This document shows positions 1 to 8,341 of a DNA stretch of 64,000 nucleotides, in pieces (position 1 is the stretch's first letter; each line of letters begins with the position of its first letter). This DNA is from an uncultured beta proteobacterium. GTDB taxonomy: Bacteria > Pseudomonadota > Gammaproteobacteria > Burkholderiales > Burkholderiaceae_C. The notes beneath the pieces were generated by a model that was not told the origin of the DNA, did not search any database, and saw nothing but the letters and a program-made list of their open reading frames with translations. Made by a program: the position numbers and the translations under genes. The stretch covers positions 1 to 64,000 of the forward strand of contig CAIVHU010000128.1 of the NCBI GenBank assembly GCA_903905735.1. The letters are read 5' to 3'.

Positions 1-986
1 AGCCAGACGACACACCGCGCCTGCGCTACAGCCCGTCGCCGGGGTTTCACCTGTTCTGGTTCAAGCGGCGGCTGATGTGGATGCAGCGCGAGATTGCCAT
101 GAACCTGCAGGTGGTCGAGACCATTCACCTGGGTGCGCTGTTTGCCAGTCGCAAGCTGATGGAGGAGTTGCTCGAAGGCGTGGCGCGCCATGCCGGTGAG
201 AGCCGCGCCAACCGCCTGACGCTGTACACCGTGGACCGATTTGGCGACGAGTGGCGCATGGCCGACAGCAAGCCCCGGCGCAGTCTTGACTCGGTTGTGC
301 TGGATGCGGGCGTGGCCAAGCTGTTGCACGACGATATTCACGAATTTTTCACGCGGCGCGAGTGGTATGCGCAGATGGGCATCCCGTGGCGGCGCGGTTA
401 CCTGTTTTTTGGCCCCCCGGGCACTGGCAAAACCAGCGTGGCGTTTGCGCTGGCGGGTGAATTGCGGCTGAAACTGTGCGCCCTGTCGCTGACCAACCCC
501 AAACTCACCGACAACGTGATGGCCGATCTGCTACAGCGCACTCCGCCGCGCTCATTGATCCTGATCGAAGACATTGACGCGTTTTTCAACGCCCGCGAGA
601 AGCAGGACACGCGAATACAGATCAGTTTTTCAGGCCTGCTCAACGCCATTGACGGCGTGGGCGCGCAGGAAGGCCGTGTGGTGGTGCTGACCACCAACCA
701 CCGTGAGTTGCTGGACGCGGCGCTGATCAGACCTGGGCGAATTGATCTGGAAGTGGAGCTGGGCAACGCTACGCCCTCGCAGTTGCAGGGTTTGTTGCTA
801 CGCTTTTATCCAGAGGCGGTGGAACGTATCGAGCGTTTGGTAGCGGATTACCCGGCGCGGCGGCTGTCACCGGCACAGATTCAGCAGGTGCTGATTGCGG
901 CGGATAGTCTGGACGAGGCAGACAGTGCGTTGCGGGGGTTGTTCGCATCTTTTGCAGCCCCGGCCAAGGCGACACCTTCGACTTAA
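1..986 (+). CDS. BCS1-like AAA ATPase (5' end outside window)
   Basis: The reading frame is open to the left edge, so the N-terminus is missing; about 327 residues are visible. The AAA core is complete: Walker A FGPPGTGKTS, Walker B LILIEDIDAF, and a second-region-of-homology segment TTNHRELLDAALIRPGRID with the arginine-finger region. The segment before it (GFHLFWFKRR, then a glycine-poor beta region) matches the BCS1 N-terminal domain layout. Mitochondrial BCS1 translocates the folded Rieske protein; the bacterial relatives have no settled substrate, so the role here is unknown. It ends in TAA and is followed by a non-coding, hairpin-rich stretch. Confidence 0.85.
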   Translation, partial: PDDTPRLRYSPSPGFHLFWFKRRLMWMQREIAMNLQVVETIHLGALFASRKLMEELLEGVARHAGESRANRLTLYTVDRFGDEWRMADSKPRRSLDSVVLDAGVAKLLHDDIHEFFTRREWYAQMGIPWRRGYLFFGPPGTGKTSVAFALAGELRLKLCALSLTNPKLTDNVMADLLQRTPPRSLILIEDIDAFFNAREKQDTRIQISFSGLLNAIDGVGAQEGRVVVLTTNHRELLDAALIRPGRIDLEVELGNATPSQLQGLLLRFYPEAVERIERLVADYPARRLSPAQIQQVLIAADSLDEADSALRGLFASFAAPAKATPST

Positions 987-1011
987 CGCTTGTAGTACTA
1001 CCCACAAGGCA

Positions 1012-1071
1012 GTCCCTCTGGGCAGCTTCCTCATACTGGAGTACCAGAAATCGTCAGCTGCCCAGAGGGAC
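1012..1071. repeat. hairpin with perfect 15-bp arms
   Basis: GTCCCTCTGGGCAGC at 1012-1026 is repeated in perfect inversion at 1057-1071. The 30-base loop contains CATACTGGAGTACCAG at 1032-1047, which recurs inverted in the hairpin at 1203-1271. This suggests a family of mobile or recombinogenic hairpins. Confidence 0.7.
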
Positions 1072-1202
1072 TTCCTCGCTAGCGCTTGCGCAAAACCGAT
1101 GGGTTTTGGTGAACCACCAGCGGTTGAAAAGCCAGACGCGGGTTCCGGGCCCAGGCTCCGGTATTCAACATCACCGCCTATCCGTCAACGCTATCGGCGA
1201 AG

Positions 1203-1271
1203 CAGTCGGTGGGGGTAGCCCCCGATTTCTGGTACCCCAGTATGAGGGGGATGCCCCCATCGGCTGCTGCG
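1203..1271. repeat. large imperfect palindrome sharing its loop with 1012-1071
   Basis: Arms of about 23 bases (GCAGTCGGTGGGGG... and ...CCCCCATCGGCTGC) flank a loop whose sequence at 1224-1245 is, with one mismatch, the reverse complement of the loop at 1032-1053. Similarity also extends into the stems. The stems of the two copies differ in sequence but both still pair. Confidence 0.65.
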
Positions 1272-1366
1272 CCGGGGTGTGCCAACTGCGTACGAGAAGT
1301 GGAAGTTATGCTTCGCCGATCATGTCCGCAACGACACTCGCTACAAGGCAAGACGAGCCTCAGCAC

Positions 1367-2104
1367 CTATCCGTTGGAAGCGCGCCCCCGCAACACCAGC
1401 ACTGCCTGCGCCAGCTCAAAATCTTCCGGGTAGGTCACCTTGAAGTTCTGCCCACTGCCGGGCACCAGTTTGGGCGACAGCCCCATGGCCTCAATGGCGC
1501 TGGATTCATCGGTGACCGCATCACCCGCCAGTTCCAAGGCTTCGAGCAGGCTACCGATGCGAAACATCTGCGGTGTTTGGGCCAGCCATTTGTCGGCCCG
1601 TGGCAAGGTGGCGGCCACCCGGCCCGCCTGCGCCGCTTTGAGCGTGTCTGGCAATGGCAGGGCCAGCAGGCCACCCACCTCATCGGCCAGACAGGCATCG
1701 AGCAACTGGTTGATCTGCTCAGGCGTGATCAGGCAACGCGCGGCGTCATGTACCAGCACCCAGTCATGCGCGACTGCGCCCTCGGCCAGCAAGGCACTTA
1801 AACCATTAAATACGCTTGTAGCCCTCGTGGAACCCCCGCAAGCAGCTATCAAACATGAAGCATTGGCGGTTTGCGGCGTCTGAAAAAAAGTGTCCTCAGG
1901 CGACACCACCACCAGGGTCTGGTCAATGCGCGGCACCTCGGCAAAGGCCGCCAGCGTGTGCATCACCATGGGTTTGCCAACCAGCATGTGGTATTGCTTG
2001 GGGCCTGCGGCACCAGCGCGTGAACCGGTGCCAGCGCATGGAATGAGGGCCCAGCAACGGGGTGTTGCACTGGGTTTAAGGGTGATGTCGTCGAGTTCTG
2101 TCAT
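1367..2104 (-). CDS. ispD: 2-C-methyl-D-erythritol 4-phosphate cytidylyltransferase
   Basis: IspD makes CDP-methylerythritol from MEP and CTP in the non-mevalonate isoprenoid pathway. The 245-residue protein is of normal length and shows the family landmarks in order: the N-terminal nucleotide loop IPCAGTGSRAGAAGPKQY, GGSTRATSVFNGL, VHDAARCLITPEQI, and ADKWLAQTPQMFR with the DESSAIEAMG segment near the C-terminus. It is divergent from mfd with about 110 bases between them. Its usual partner ispF is not adjacent in this window. Confidence 0.95.
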   Translation of the reverse strand: MTELDDITLKPSATPRCWALIPCAGTGSRAGAAGPKQYHMLVGKPMVMHTLAAFAEVPRIDQTLVVVSPEDTFFQTPQTANASCLIAACGGSTRATSVFNGLSALLAEGAVAHDWVLVHDAARCLITPEQINQLLDACLADEVGGLLALPLPDTLKAAQAGRVAATLPRADKWLAQTPQMFRIGSLLEALELAGDAVTDESSAIEAMGLSPKLVPGSGQNFKVTYPEDFELAQAVLVLRGRASNG

Positions 2105-2213
2105 GGTGTGGGCTGCATTCTAGAATCGACGGCAATACACCCTGCCACCTCTTGCGCAGGGTATTGGCGTTTTTGCCTCGACCATTTCACATTGCTCACC
2201 ACCGGCTGCCCCC

Positions 2214-5200
2214 ATGGACTTACCCAAACTCACTCCCGGCAAGCGCTACACCCTGCCCCGCCCGGTCGGCTCGGCCGATGCGCTGTTGCTGGCCAAGCTG
2301 GCGCTGCGGGACAAACACGCTGGCAAAGTCACCGCCATCATCACGGCCGACGCGCCCGATGCCCAGCGGCTGATCGATGAAATGGCATTTTTTGTCCCTG
2401 ACCTGCGCTGCGTGTTATTTCCAGACTGGGAAACGCTGCCCTACGACACTTTTTCGCCGCATCAGGACCTGATCAGCGAACGCCTGGCCACGCTGTGGCG
2501 CATCAGCCAGCACGACAAAGACACCGGGGCCGATGTGGTGGTGGTACCCGCCACCACCGCGTTGTACCGATTGGCCCCGCCGAGTTTTCTGGCAGGAACC
2601 ACCTTTCACTTCAAGGTCAAGCAGAAGCTCAACGAATCCAAACTCAAGGCCCAACTCACTCTGGCGAGTTACAGCCATGTGACGCAGGTGGTCAGCCCGG
2701 GTGAATATGCGGTGCGTGGCGGGCTAATTGACCTGTTCCCGATGGGTTCGCCGGTGCCGTACCGCGTCGATTTGTTTGACGACGAGATCGACAGCATCCG
2801 CACGTTCGATCCCGACAGCCAGCGCAGCCTGTACCCGGTGCCCGAAGTGCGGCTGCTGCCGGGGCGCGAATTCCCGATGGACGACGACGCGCGCGCGCGC
2901 TTCAGAAACCGCTGGCGTGAGCTGCTGGAAGGCGACCCGACCCGCAGCCGCATCTACAAGGACATGGGCAACGGCGTGGCCACGGCAGGCATCGAGTATT
3001 ACCTGCCGCTGTTTTTTGAGGAAACGGCAACCGTCTTTGACTACCTAGGCGATGCCGCCACGGTGGTGCTACACGGCAACCTGGAACCCGCGTTTGCCCA
3101 CTTCTGGCAGGACACGCGTGAGCGCTACCGGCTGGTGCAGGGTGACCCCGAGCGCCCAGTGTTACCGCCGGACGCGCTGTTTTTGAGTGCCGAGCAGTTT
3201 TATGCGCGGGTGAATCAGCATGCGCAGTTGGCGCTGCGGTCAGCGACCGCGCCTGCTGCCGCAGATGATGCCGACAAACAGAGCCAGTTGTTTGCCGCAG
3301 AGCAGCCCTCGGCCTACGCCGAATTCGACGCTCTACCCCCCATCACCGTCATTCGCGGTGCCGACGACCCGCTGGCCAGCCTGAAGCGCCACATTACCAA
3401 CACCCAGCAACGGGTGTTGGTGCTGGCTGAAAGCGACGGTCGGCGCGCCAGCTTGCTGGACTTTTTGCATTCCAGCCAATTCGACCCACCGTCGTTTGAC
3501 TCGTTGCAAGAGTTTTTGACCAGTGAGGAGAAGATCGGCATAGCGACTTCCAGCCTGGCTACCGGCTTCAGTTGGCTGGAGTCGGGTGTCGATTTCGTCA
3601 CTGAAACCGAGCTGTTTGCTGCCAGCCCGACCACCCGCCGGCGCAAAAAGCAGGAGCAGGTCAGCGATGTCGAAGCGCTGATCAAGGACCTGAGTGAACT
3701 GAAAGTCGGCGACCCGGTGGTGCACAGCGCCCACGGCATTGGCCGCTACCGGGGTTTGATCAACCTGGATCTGGGTAACAAATTACCCAATGGTGATAAA
3801 GAGATACAAGAGTTTCTTCATCTGGAATATGCCGACAAGGCGGTGCTGTATGTGCCGGTGAGCCAGTTGCAACTGATCAGCCGTTACACCGGCGTCAGTC
3901 CTGATGAAGCACCGCTACACAAGCTCGGCAGCGGCCAGTGGGACAAGGCCAAACGCAAAGCCGCCGAGCAGGTGCGCGACAGCGCCGCCGAGCTTTTGAA
4001 TATTTACGCCCGCCGCGCCGCACGCGAAGGCCATGCGTTCAGGTACTCGCCCAACGATTACGAAACCTTCGCCAACGACTTTGGTTTTGAAGAAACCGCC
4101 GACCAGAAAGCGGCCATTCACGCCGTGATCCAGGACATGATCAGCCCGCGCCCGATGGACCGGCTGGTCTGCGGCGACGTGGGTTTTGGCAAAACTGAAG
4201 TGGCTTTACGCGCCGCCTTCATTGCCATTACCGGTGGCAAACAGGTGGCGTTTCTGGCACCCACCACATTGCTGGCCGAGCAGCACTACCAGACGCTGGT
4301 GGACCGTTTTGCCAAATGGCCGGTGAAAGTGGCCGAGATGAGCCGCTTTCGCTCCGGCAAAGAGATCACCGCCGCACTCAAAGGGGTGGCCGATGGCACC
4401 ATCGACATCGTGGTTGGCACCCACAAGCTGTTGAGCGAATCGACCCATTTCAAAGACTTAGGCCTGCTGATCATCGACGAGGAACACCGCTTTGGTGTGC
4501 GTCACAAAGAGCAAATGAAGGCCCTGCGCGCCGAAGTGGATGTGCTCACCCTCACTGCCACACCGATCCCGCGCACGCTGGGCATGGCGCTGGAAGGTCT
4601 GCGAGACCTGAGCGTGATTGCCACCGCGCCGCAACGCCGCCTGGCCATCAAGACCTTTGTGCGCACCGAGGGCAACGGCGTGATCCGTGAGGCCGTGCTG
4701 CGCGAACTCAAACGTGGTGGCCAAGTTTACTTCTTGCACAACGAGGTGGAAACCATTGAAAACCGCCGCGCCAAGCTGGAAGAACTGCTGCCCGAAGCCC
4801 GCATTGCCGTCGCCCACGGCCAGATGCCCGAGCGCCAGCTGGAAGCCGTGATGCGCGACTTTGTGGCCCAGCGCTACAACCTACTGCTCTGCTCCACCAT
4901 CATCGAGACCGGCATTGACGTGCCCACAGCCAACACCATCGTCATGAGCCGCGCCGACAAGTTTGGCCTGGCGCAACTGCACCAGTTGCGCGGCCGGGTG
5001 GGTCGCAGCCACCACCAGGCCTACGCCTATCTGATGGTGCCGGACCTGGAAGGCCTGACCAAACAGGCCACCATGCGGCTCGATGCGATTCAGGCGATGG
5101 AAGAACTGGGCAGTGGTTTCTATTTGGCGATGCACGACCTGGAGATTCGCGGTGCCGGTGAGGTGCTGGGCGAAAACCAGAGTGGCAACATGCTTGAAGT

Positions 5201-5750
5201 GGGTTTTCAGCTTTACAACGAGATGCTGAGCGAGGCGGTGCGCTGCCTCAAAGCCGGTATTGAGCCTGATCTGCTGAGCCCCATGAACGTGGCCACCGAC
5301 ATCAATTTACACGCCCCGGCGCTGCTACCCGATGACTTCTGTGGCGATGTGCATCTGCGCCTGTCGTTCTACAAGAAGCTCGCCACCGCCAAGACCACGA
5401 ACCAGATCGACGCCCTGCTGGAAGAAATCATTGACCGCTTTGGCAAACTGCCGCCGCAGGTGCAAACCCTGATCGACGTGCACCGCTTGCGCGTGCTAAG
5501 CCAGCCTTATGGGGTGACCAAGGTCGATGCCGCGCCGGGTGTGATCACCATCACCTTCAAGAAAGATCCGCCGATTGATGCGATGAAGATCGTCCAGCTG
5601 ATCCAAAAAAACAAGCACATCAAGCTGGCGGGTAACGAAAAACTGCGCATTGAGCGCGCCCTGCCAGAGGCCAAAGACCGCGTTCAGATGGTGCGTGACG
5701 TGCTGAAGCATCTGGGGCAGCCCATGGTCGAAATGGCTGCCATCCCTTGA
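2214..5750 (+). CDS. mfd: transcription-repair coupling factor Mfd
   Basis: Mfd displaces RNA polymerase stalled at DNA damage and recruits UvrA/UvrB. The 1178-residue protein has the full layout: a UvrB-homology N-terminus (FPDWETLPYDTFSPHQDLISER near residue 70), the CarD-like RNA polymerase-interacting domain (GDPVVHSAHGIGRYRG near 500), helicase motif I GDVGFGKTEVALRAAF near 655, the DEEH box (LLIIDEEHRFGV) near 755, motif VI QLRGRVGRS, and a C-terminal TRCF domain. The ATG at 2214 starts MDLPKLTPGKRY. It converges with cphA, leaving only 17 bases between the stop codons. uvrB lies in the same window at 34489. Confidence 0.97.
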   Translation: MDLPKLTPGKRYTLPRPVGSADALLLAKLALRDKHAGKVTAIITADAPDAQRLIDEMAFFVPDLRCVLFPDWETLPYDTFSPHQDLISERLATLWRISQHDKDTGADVVVVPATTALYRLAPPSFLAGTTFHFKVKQKLNESKLKAQLTLASYSHVTQVVSPGEYAVRGGLIDLFPMGSPVPYRVDLFDDEIDSIRTFDPDSQRSLYPVPEVRLLPGREFPMDDDARARFRNRWRELLEGDPTRSRIYKDMGNGVATAGIEYYLPLFFEETATVFDYLGDAATVVLHGNLEPAFAHFWQDTRERYRLVQGDPERPVLPPDALFLSAEQFYARVNQHAQLALRSATAPAAADDADKQSQLFAAEQPSAYAEFDALPPITVIRGADDPLASLKRHITNTQQRVLVLAESDGRRASLLDFLHSSQFDPPSFDSLQEFLTSEEKIGIATSSLATGFSWLESGVDFVTETELFAASPTTRRRKKQEQVSDVEALIKDLSELKVGDPVVHSAHGIGRYRGLINLDLGNKLPNGDKEIQEFLHLEYADKAVLYVPVSQLQLISRYTGVSPDEAPLHKLGSGQWDKAKRKAAEQVRDSAAELLNIYARRAAREGHAFRYSPNDYETFANDFGFEETADQKAAIHAVIQDMISPRPMDRLVCGDVGFGKTEVALRAAFIAITGGKQVAFLAPTTLLAEQHYQTLVDRFAKWPVKVAEMSRFRSGKEITAALKGVADGTIDIVVGTHKLLSESTHFKDLGLLIIDEEHRFGVRHKEQMKALRAEVDVLTLTATPIPRTLGMALEGLRDLSVIATAPQRRLAIKTFVRTEGNGVIREAVLRELKRGGQVYFLHNEVETIENRRAKLEELLPEARIAVAHGQMPERQLEAVMRDFVAQRYNLLLCSTIIETGIDVPTANTIVMSRADKFGLAQLHQLRGRVGRSHHQAYAYLMVPDLEGLTKQATMRLDAIQAMEELGSGFYLAMHDLEIRGAGEVLGENQSGNMLEVGFQLYNEMLSEAVRCLKAGIEPDLLSPMNVATDINLHAPALLPDDFCGDVHLRLSFYKKLATAKTTNQIDALLEEIIDRFGKLPPQVQTLIDVHRLRVLSQPYGVTKVDAAPGVITITFKKDPPIDAMKIVQLIQKNKHIKLAGNEKLRIERALPEAKDRVQMVRDVLKHLGQPMVEMAAIP

Positions 5751-5767
5751 CTGGCAAGGGCGGGTAG

Positions 5768-8338
5768 CTATAGCTTTGATGCTTTGGCGCGAATGTGTGC
5801 CAGTGCCTCTTCCACCTGATCCACCAGGATCAGGCACAAATCGCCCTCGCCCAGCTTGTCCATCGCGGTATCAATCGCCAAGAACTCACCGGTGATTTCC
5901 TGCACGGTCTGGGCGCGGGCGCTGCCGCTTAAGCCCTCACGCAGCAGGGCAATCACCTCGCCGTCAGAGCGGCCACGCTGGCACTGGTCCTGATACAGCA
6001 CCACGTCATCAAAGGCCTGACCCAGGATTTGCGTCTGCTGGCGGATGTCGTCATCGCGCCGGTCACCCGCGCCGCTGATCACCACCGAGCGGCGCTTGGC
6101 CGGCATGGCTTGCACCGCTTGCACCAGTGCCAGCATCGCATCTGGGTTGTGGCCATAGTCCGCAATGACGGTGGCACCCCGGTAGTCAAACAGGTTGAAG
6201 CGGCCCAGGGCATTGTCATTGTCGTTCTCAAAACTGGCCAGCCCGGTTGCAATCACCTCCCATTCCAGACCCAGGCCCCACACAGCAGCTACTGCCGCCA
6301 TGACGTTTTCCACCTGAAAACCAATGGTGCCATCGCGGGTGATCGGCACCTCTGACAAAGCCAGCTTGTGTTGGACGTCGCCCTGAACCGCCACCAGGCA
6401 AGCATCCTCAACGTAAATGCCCCGGCTTCCTTGCAACAGATGCGTGGTCATGACGGGATGGTTCCGGTCGGCCGCAAAGAAGGTGACCGAGCCGGTGCAG
6501 TGTCTGGCCATGCCGGCGACGATGGGGTCGGCAGCGTTAAGCACAGCCACGCCGTGGGCGGCAATGTTCTGCACGATCACCCGCTTGAGCACTGCTAGAT
6601 CTTCCACCGTGGTGATGTAGTTCAGGCCCAGATGATCGCCACTGCCCACGTTGGTCACCACCGCCACATCACAGCGGTCAAACGCCAACCCCTCGCGCAA
6701 CATGCCACCACGCGCCGTTTCAAGCACGGCGGCGTCCACGTCCGGGTGGCCCAGCACATTGCGTGCGCTTTTGGGGCCGCTGCAATCACCGGTGTCGATG
6801 CGTTGACCGGCCACAAAAACACCATCGGTACTGGTCATGCCCACGCGCAGTCCGCTTTGCGTCAACAGATGGGAAATCAGGCGCACCGTAGTGGTCTTGC
6901 CGTTGGTGCCTGTCACGGCCACCACGGGAATGCGGCCATTGCCACGTTCGCCAAACATGTGGTTGATCACCGCCTCACCCACAGGGCGACCCTTGCCAAA
7001 TGATGGCGACACATGCATGCGCAGACCGGGTGCGGCGTTGACTTCAACCACGCCGCCACCCCTTTCTTCAAGCGTGTGGTGAATGCTGTCGGTCATCATG
7101 TCAACGCCACAAATGTCCAGCCCAATCATTTGGGCGGCCGCCACGGCACGGGCGGCCACTTCGGGGTGGACATCATCGGTGACATCGGTGGCGCTGCCAC
7201 CCGTTGACAGGTTGGCATTGCGCCGCAACAAAACGCGCTGGCCATTGGCGGGCACTGAGTCTGTCTCCAGGCCCTGCCCGGCCAGGCAAGCCAGGGCAAT
7301 ATCGTCAAAGCGGATTTTGGTCAGCGACGTGGCGTGGCCGGAGCCACGGCGCGGGTCGCTGTTGACACGATGCACCAATTCGCGAACGCTCAAGGTGCCA
7401 TCACCGACGACATGGGGCGCATCGCGGCGGGCGGCCGCCACCAGTTTGTCACCCACCACCAGCAAGCGAAAGTCATGTCCCGACAAGAACTTTTCAACCA
7501 GAATCTTGCTGCTGAACTCCGAGGCCGTGTGATAGGCTGCCAGTAGTTGGTCTCTGGAAGTGATGTTGACGGTCACCCCTTTACCCTGATTGCCGTCTTT
7601 GGGTTTCACAACCACCGGCAGATCAATCTCCAGGGCGGCCGCCCAGGCATCTTCGGCACTGTCCACCTCGCGTCCGTGCGGCACTGGCACACCAGCAGCG
7701 GCAAGCAGTTTTTTTGTGAGCTGTTTGTCCTGCGCAATGGCCTCAGCAATGGCGCTGGTGGCATCGATCTCGGCCGCCTGAATGCGGCGCTGCCGGCTGC
7801 CCCATCCAAACATGACCATGCTGCCCTCTGTCATGCGCCGATACGGAATATTGCGTGCCACCGCCGCATCCACAATGGTGCCGGTGCTCGGGCCCAGGCG
7901 CACGTCTTCATCGAGGTCGCGCAACTGAGTCAGCGCCAGCTGCAAATCAAAAGGGATGCCGTCCACCGCCGCTTGGCACAGCGTATGCGCCAGTTCAAGC
8001 GCCAGACGCCCAACCGGCTCTTGCGTGTATTCCACGATCACCTGAAAAGTGCCAGCCTCCAGCGTCGGTGTGGTACGTCGGAACGTCACCGGACACCCTG
8101 CCTGCGCCTGAAGACCCAGCGCCGTCACACCCAGCACATGTGCCAGACTGACAGGTCCGTCCTGTCCACCGGGCTGCACCACGCCAATAGCCGGAAAACA
8201 GACATGCAGTCGTGCATCGAATGCGGGATCGGCGCCCACGTCACACTCGGCAGCGGTGCAGGTCACCACCACCTCGATCGCGGTTCGCTGGGTCCAAAGG
8301 TTGGGGCCACGAAGGGCTCTGATGCGGGATAACTTCAT
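5768..8338 (-). CDS. cphA: cyanophycin synthetase, full length
   Basis: CphA polymerises cyanophycin (poly-Asp with Arg side chains) by alternating ATP-dependent addition of Asp and Arg. The 856-residue protein has the three family domains: an N domain (1-160), an ATP-grasp domain (about 165-470, with VVVKPKDGNQGKGVTV and an EVNAAPGLRMH metal/ATP end motif), and a Mur-ligase-like domain with intact P-loop VTGTNGKTTTVRL (Lys481) and the C-terminal segment DYGHNPDAM...SGAGDRRDDDI. It follows cphA' with only 3 bases between them, so they are almost certainly co-transcribed. No cyanophycinase (cphB) gene is present in the window. Confidence 0.96.
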   Translation of the reverse strand: MKLSRIRALRGPNLWTQRTAIEVVVTCTAAECDVGADPAFDARLHVCFPAIGVVQPGGQDGPVSLAHVLGVTALGLQAQAGCPVTFRRTTPTLEAGTFQVIVEYTQEPVGRLALELAHTLCQAAVDGIPFDLQLALTQLRDLDEDVRLGPSTGTIVDAAVARNIPYRRMTEGSMVMFGWGSRQRRIQAAEIDATSAIAEAIAQDKQLTKKLLAAAGVPVPHGREVDSAEDAWAAALEIDLPVVVKPKDGNQGKGVTVNITSRDQLLAAYHTASEFSSKILVEKFLSGHDFRLLVVGDKLVAAARRDAPHVVGDGTLSVRELVHRVNSDPRRGSGHATSLTKIRFDDIALACLAGQGLETDSVPANGQRVLLRRNANLSTGGSATDVTDDVHPEVAARAVAAAQMIGLDICGVDMMTDSIHHTLEERGGGVVEVNAAPGLRMHVSPSFGKGRPVGEAVINHMFGERGNGRIPVVAVTGTNGKTTTVRLISHLLTQSGLRVGMTSTDGVFVAGQRIDTGDCSGPKSARNVLGHPDVDAAVLETARGGMLREGLAFDRCDVAVVTNVGSGDHLGLNYITTVEDLAVLKRVIVQNIAAHGVAVLNAADPIVAGMARHCTGSVTFFAADRNHPVMTTHLLQGSRGIYVEDACLVAVQGDVQHKLALSEVPITRDGTIGFQVENVMAAVAAVWGLGLEWEVIATGLASFENDNDNALGRFNLFDYRGATVIADYGHNPDAMLALVQAVQAMPAKRRSVVISGAGDRRDDDIRQQTQILGQAFDDVVLYQDQCQRGRSDGEVIALLREGLSGSARAQTVQEITGEFLAIDTAMDKLGEGDLCLILVDQVEEALAHIRAKASKL

Positions 8339-8341
8339 GGC

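Larger units (their letters stand above)
987..1366. other. non-coding stretch with two related hairpins
   Basis: I see no convincing gene in these 380 bases between the AAA ATPase and ispD. The stretch holds two hairpins, annotated separately, that share a conserved loop in opposite orientations. In many proteobacteria ispF follows ispD; it is absent here, and the GC-rich remainder shows no recognisable remnant of it. Confidence 0.6.

Noticed and set aside
1106-1801. 231-codon open frame running from the spacer into ispD antisense
   Set aside because: Two thirds of it is antisense ispD, and the remainder covers the hairpins; no domain visible.
1796-1865. ispD segment resembling a repeat arm (TGATAGCTGCTTGCG)
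   Set aside because: It encodes the conserved GGSTRATSVFNGL motif of IspD, so the likeness is probably coincidental.
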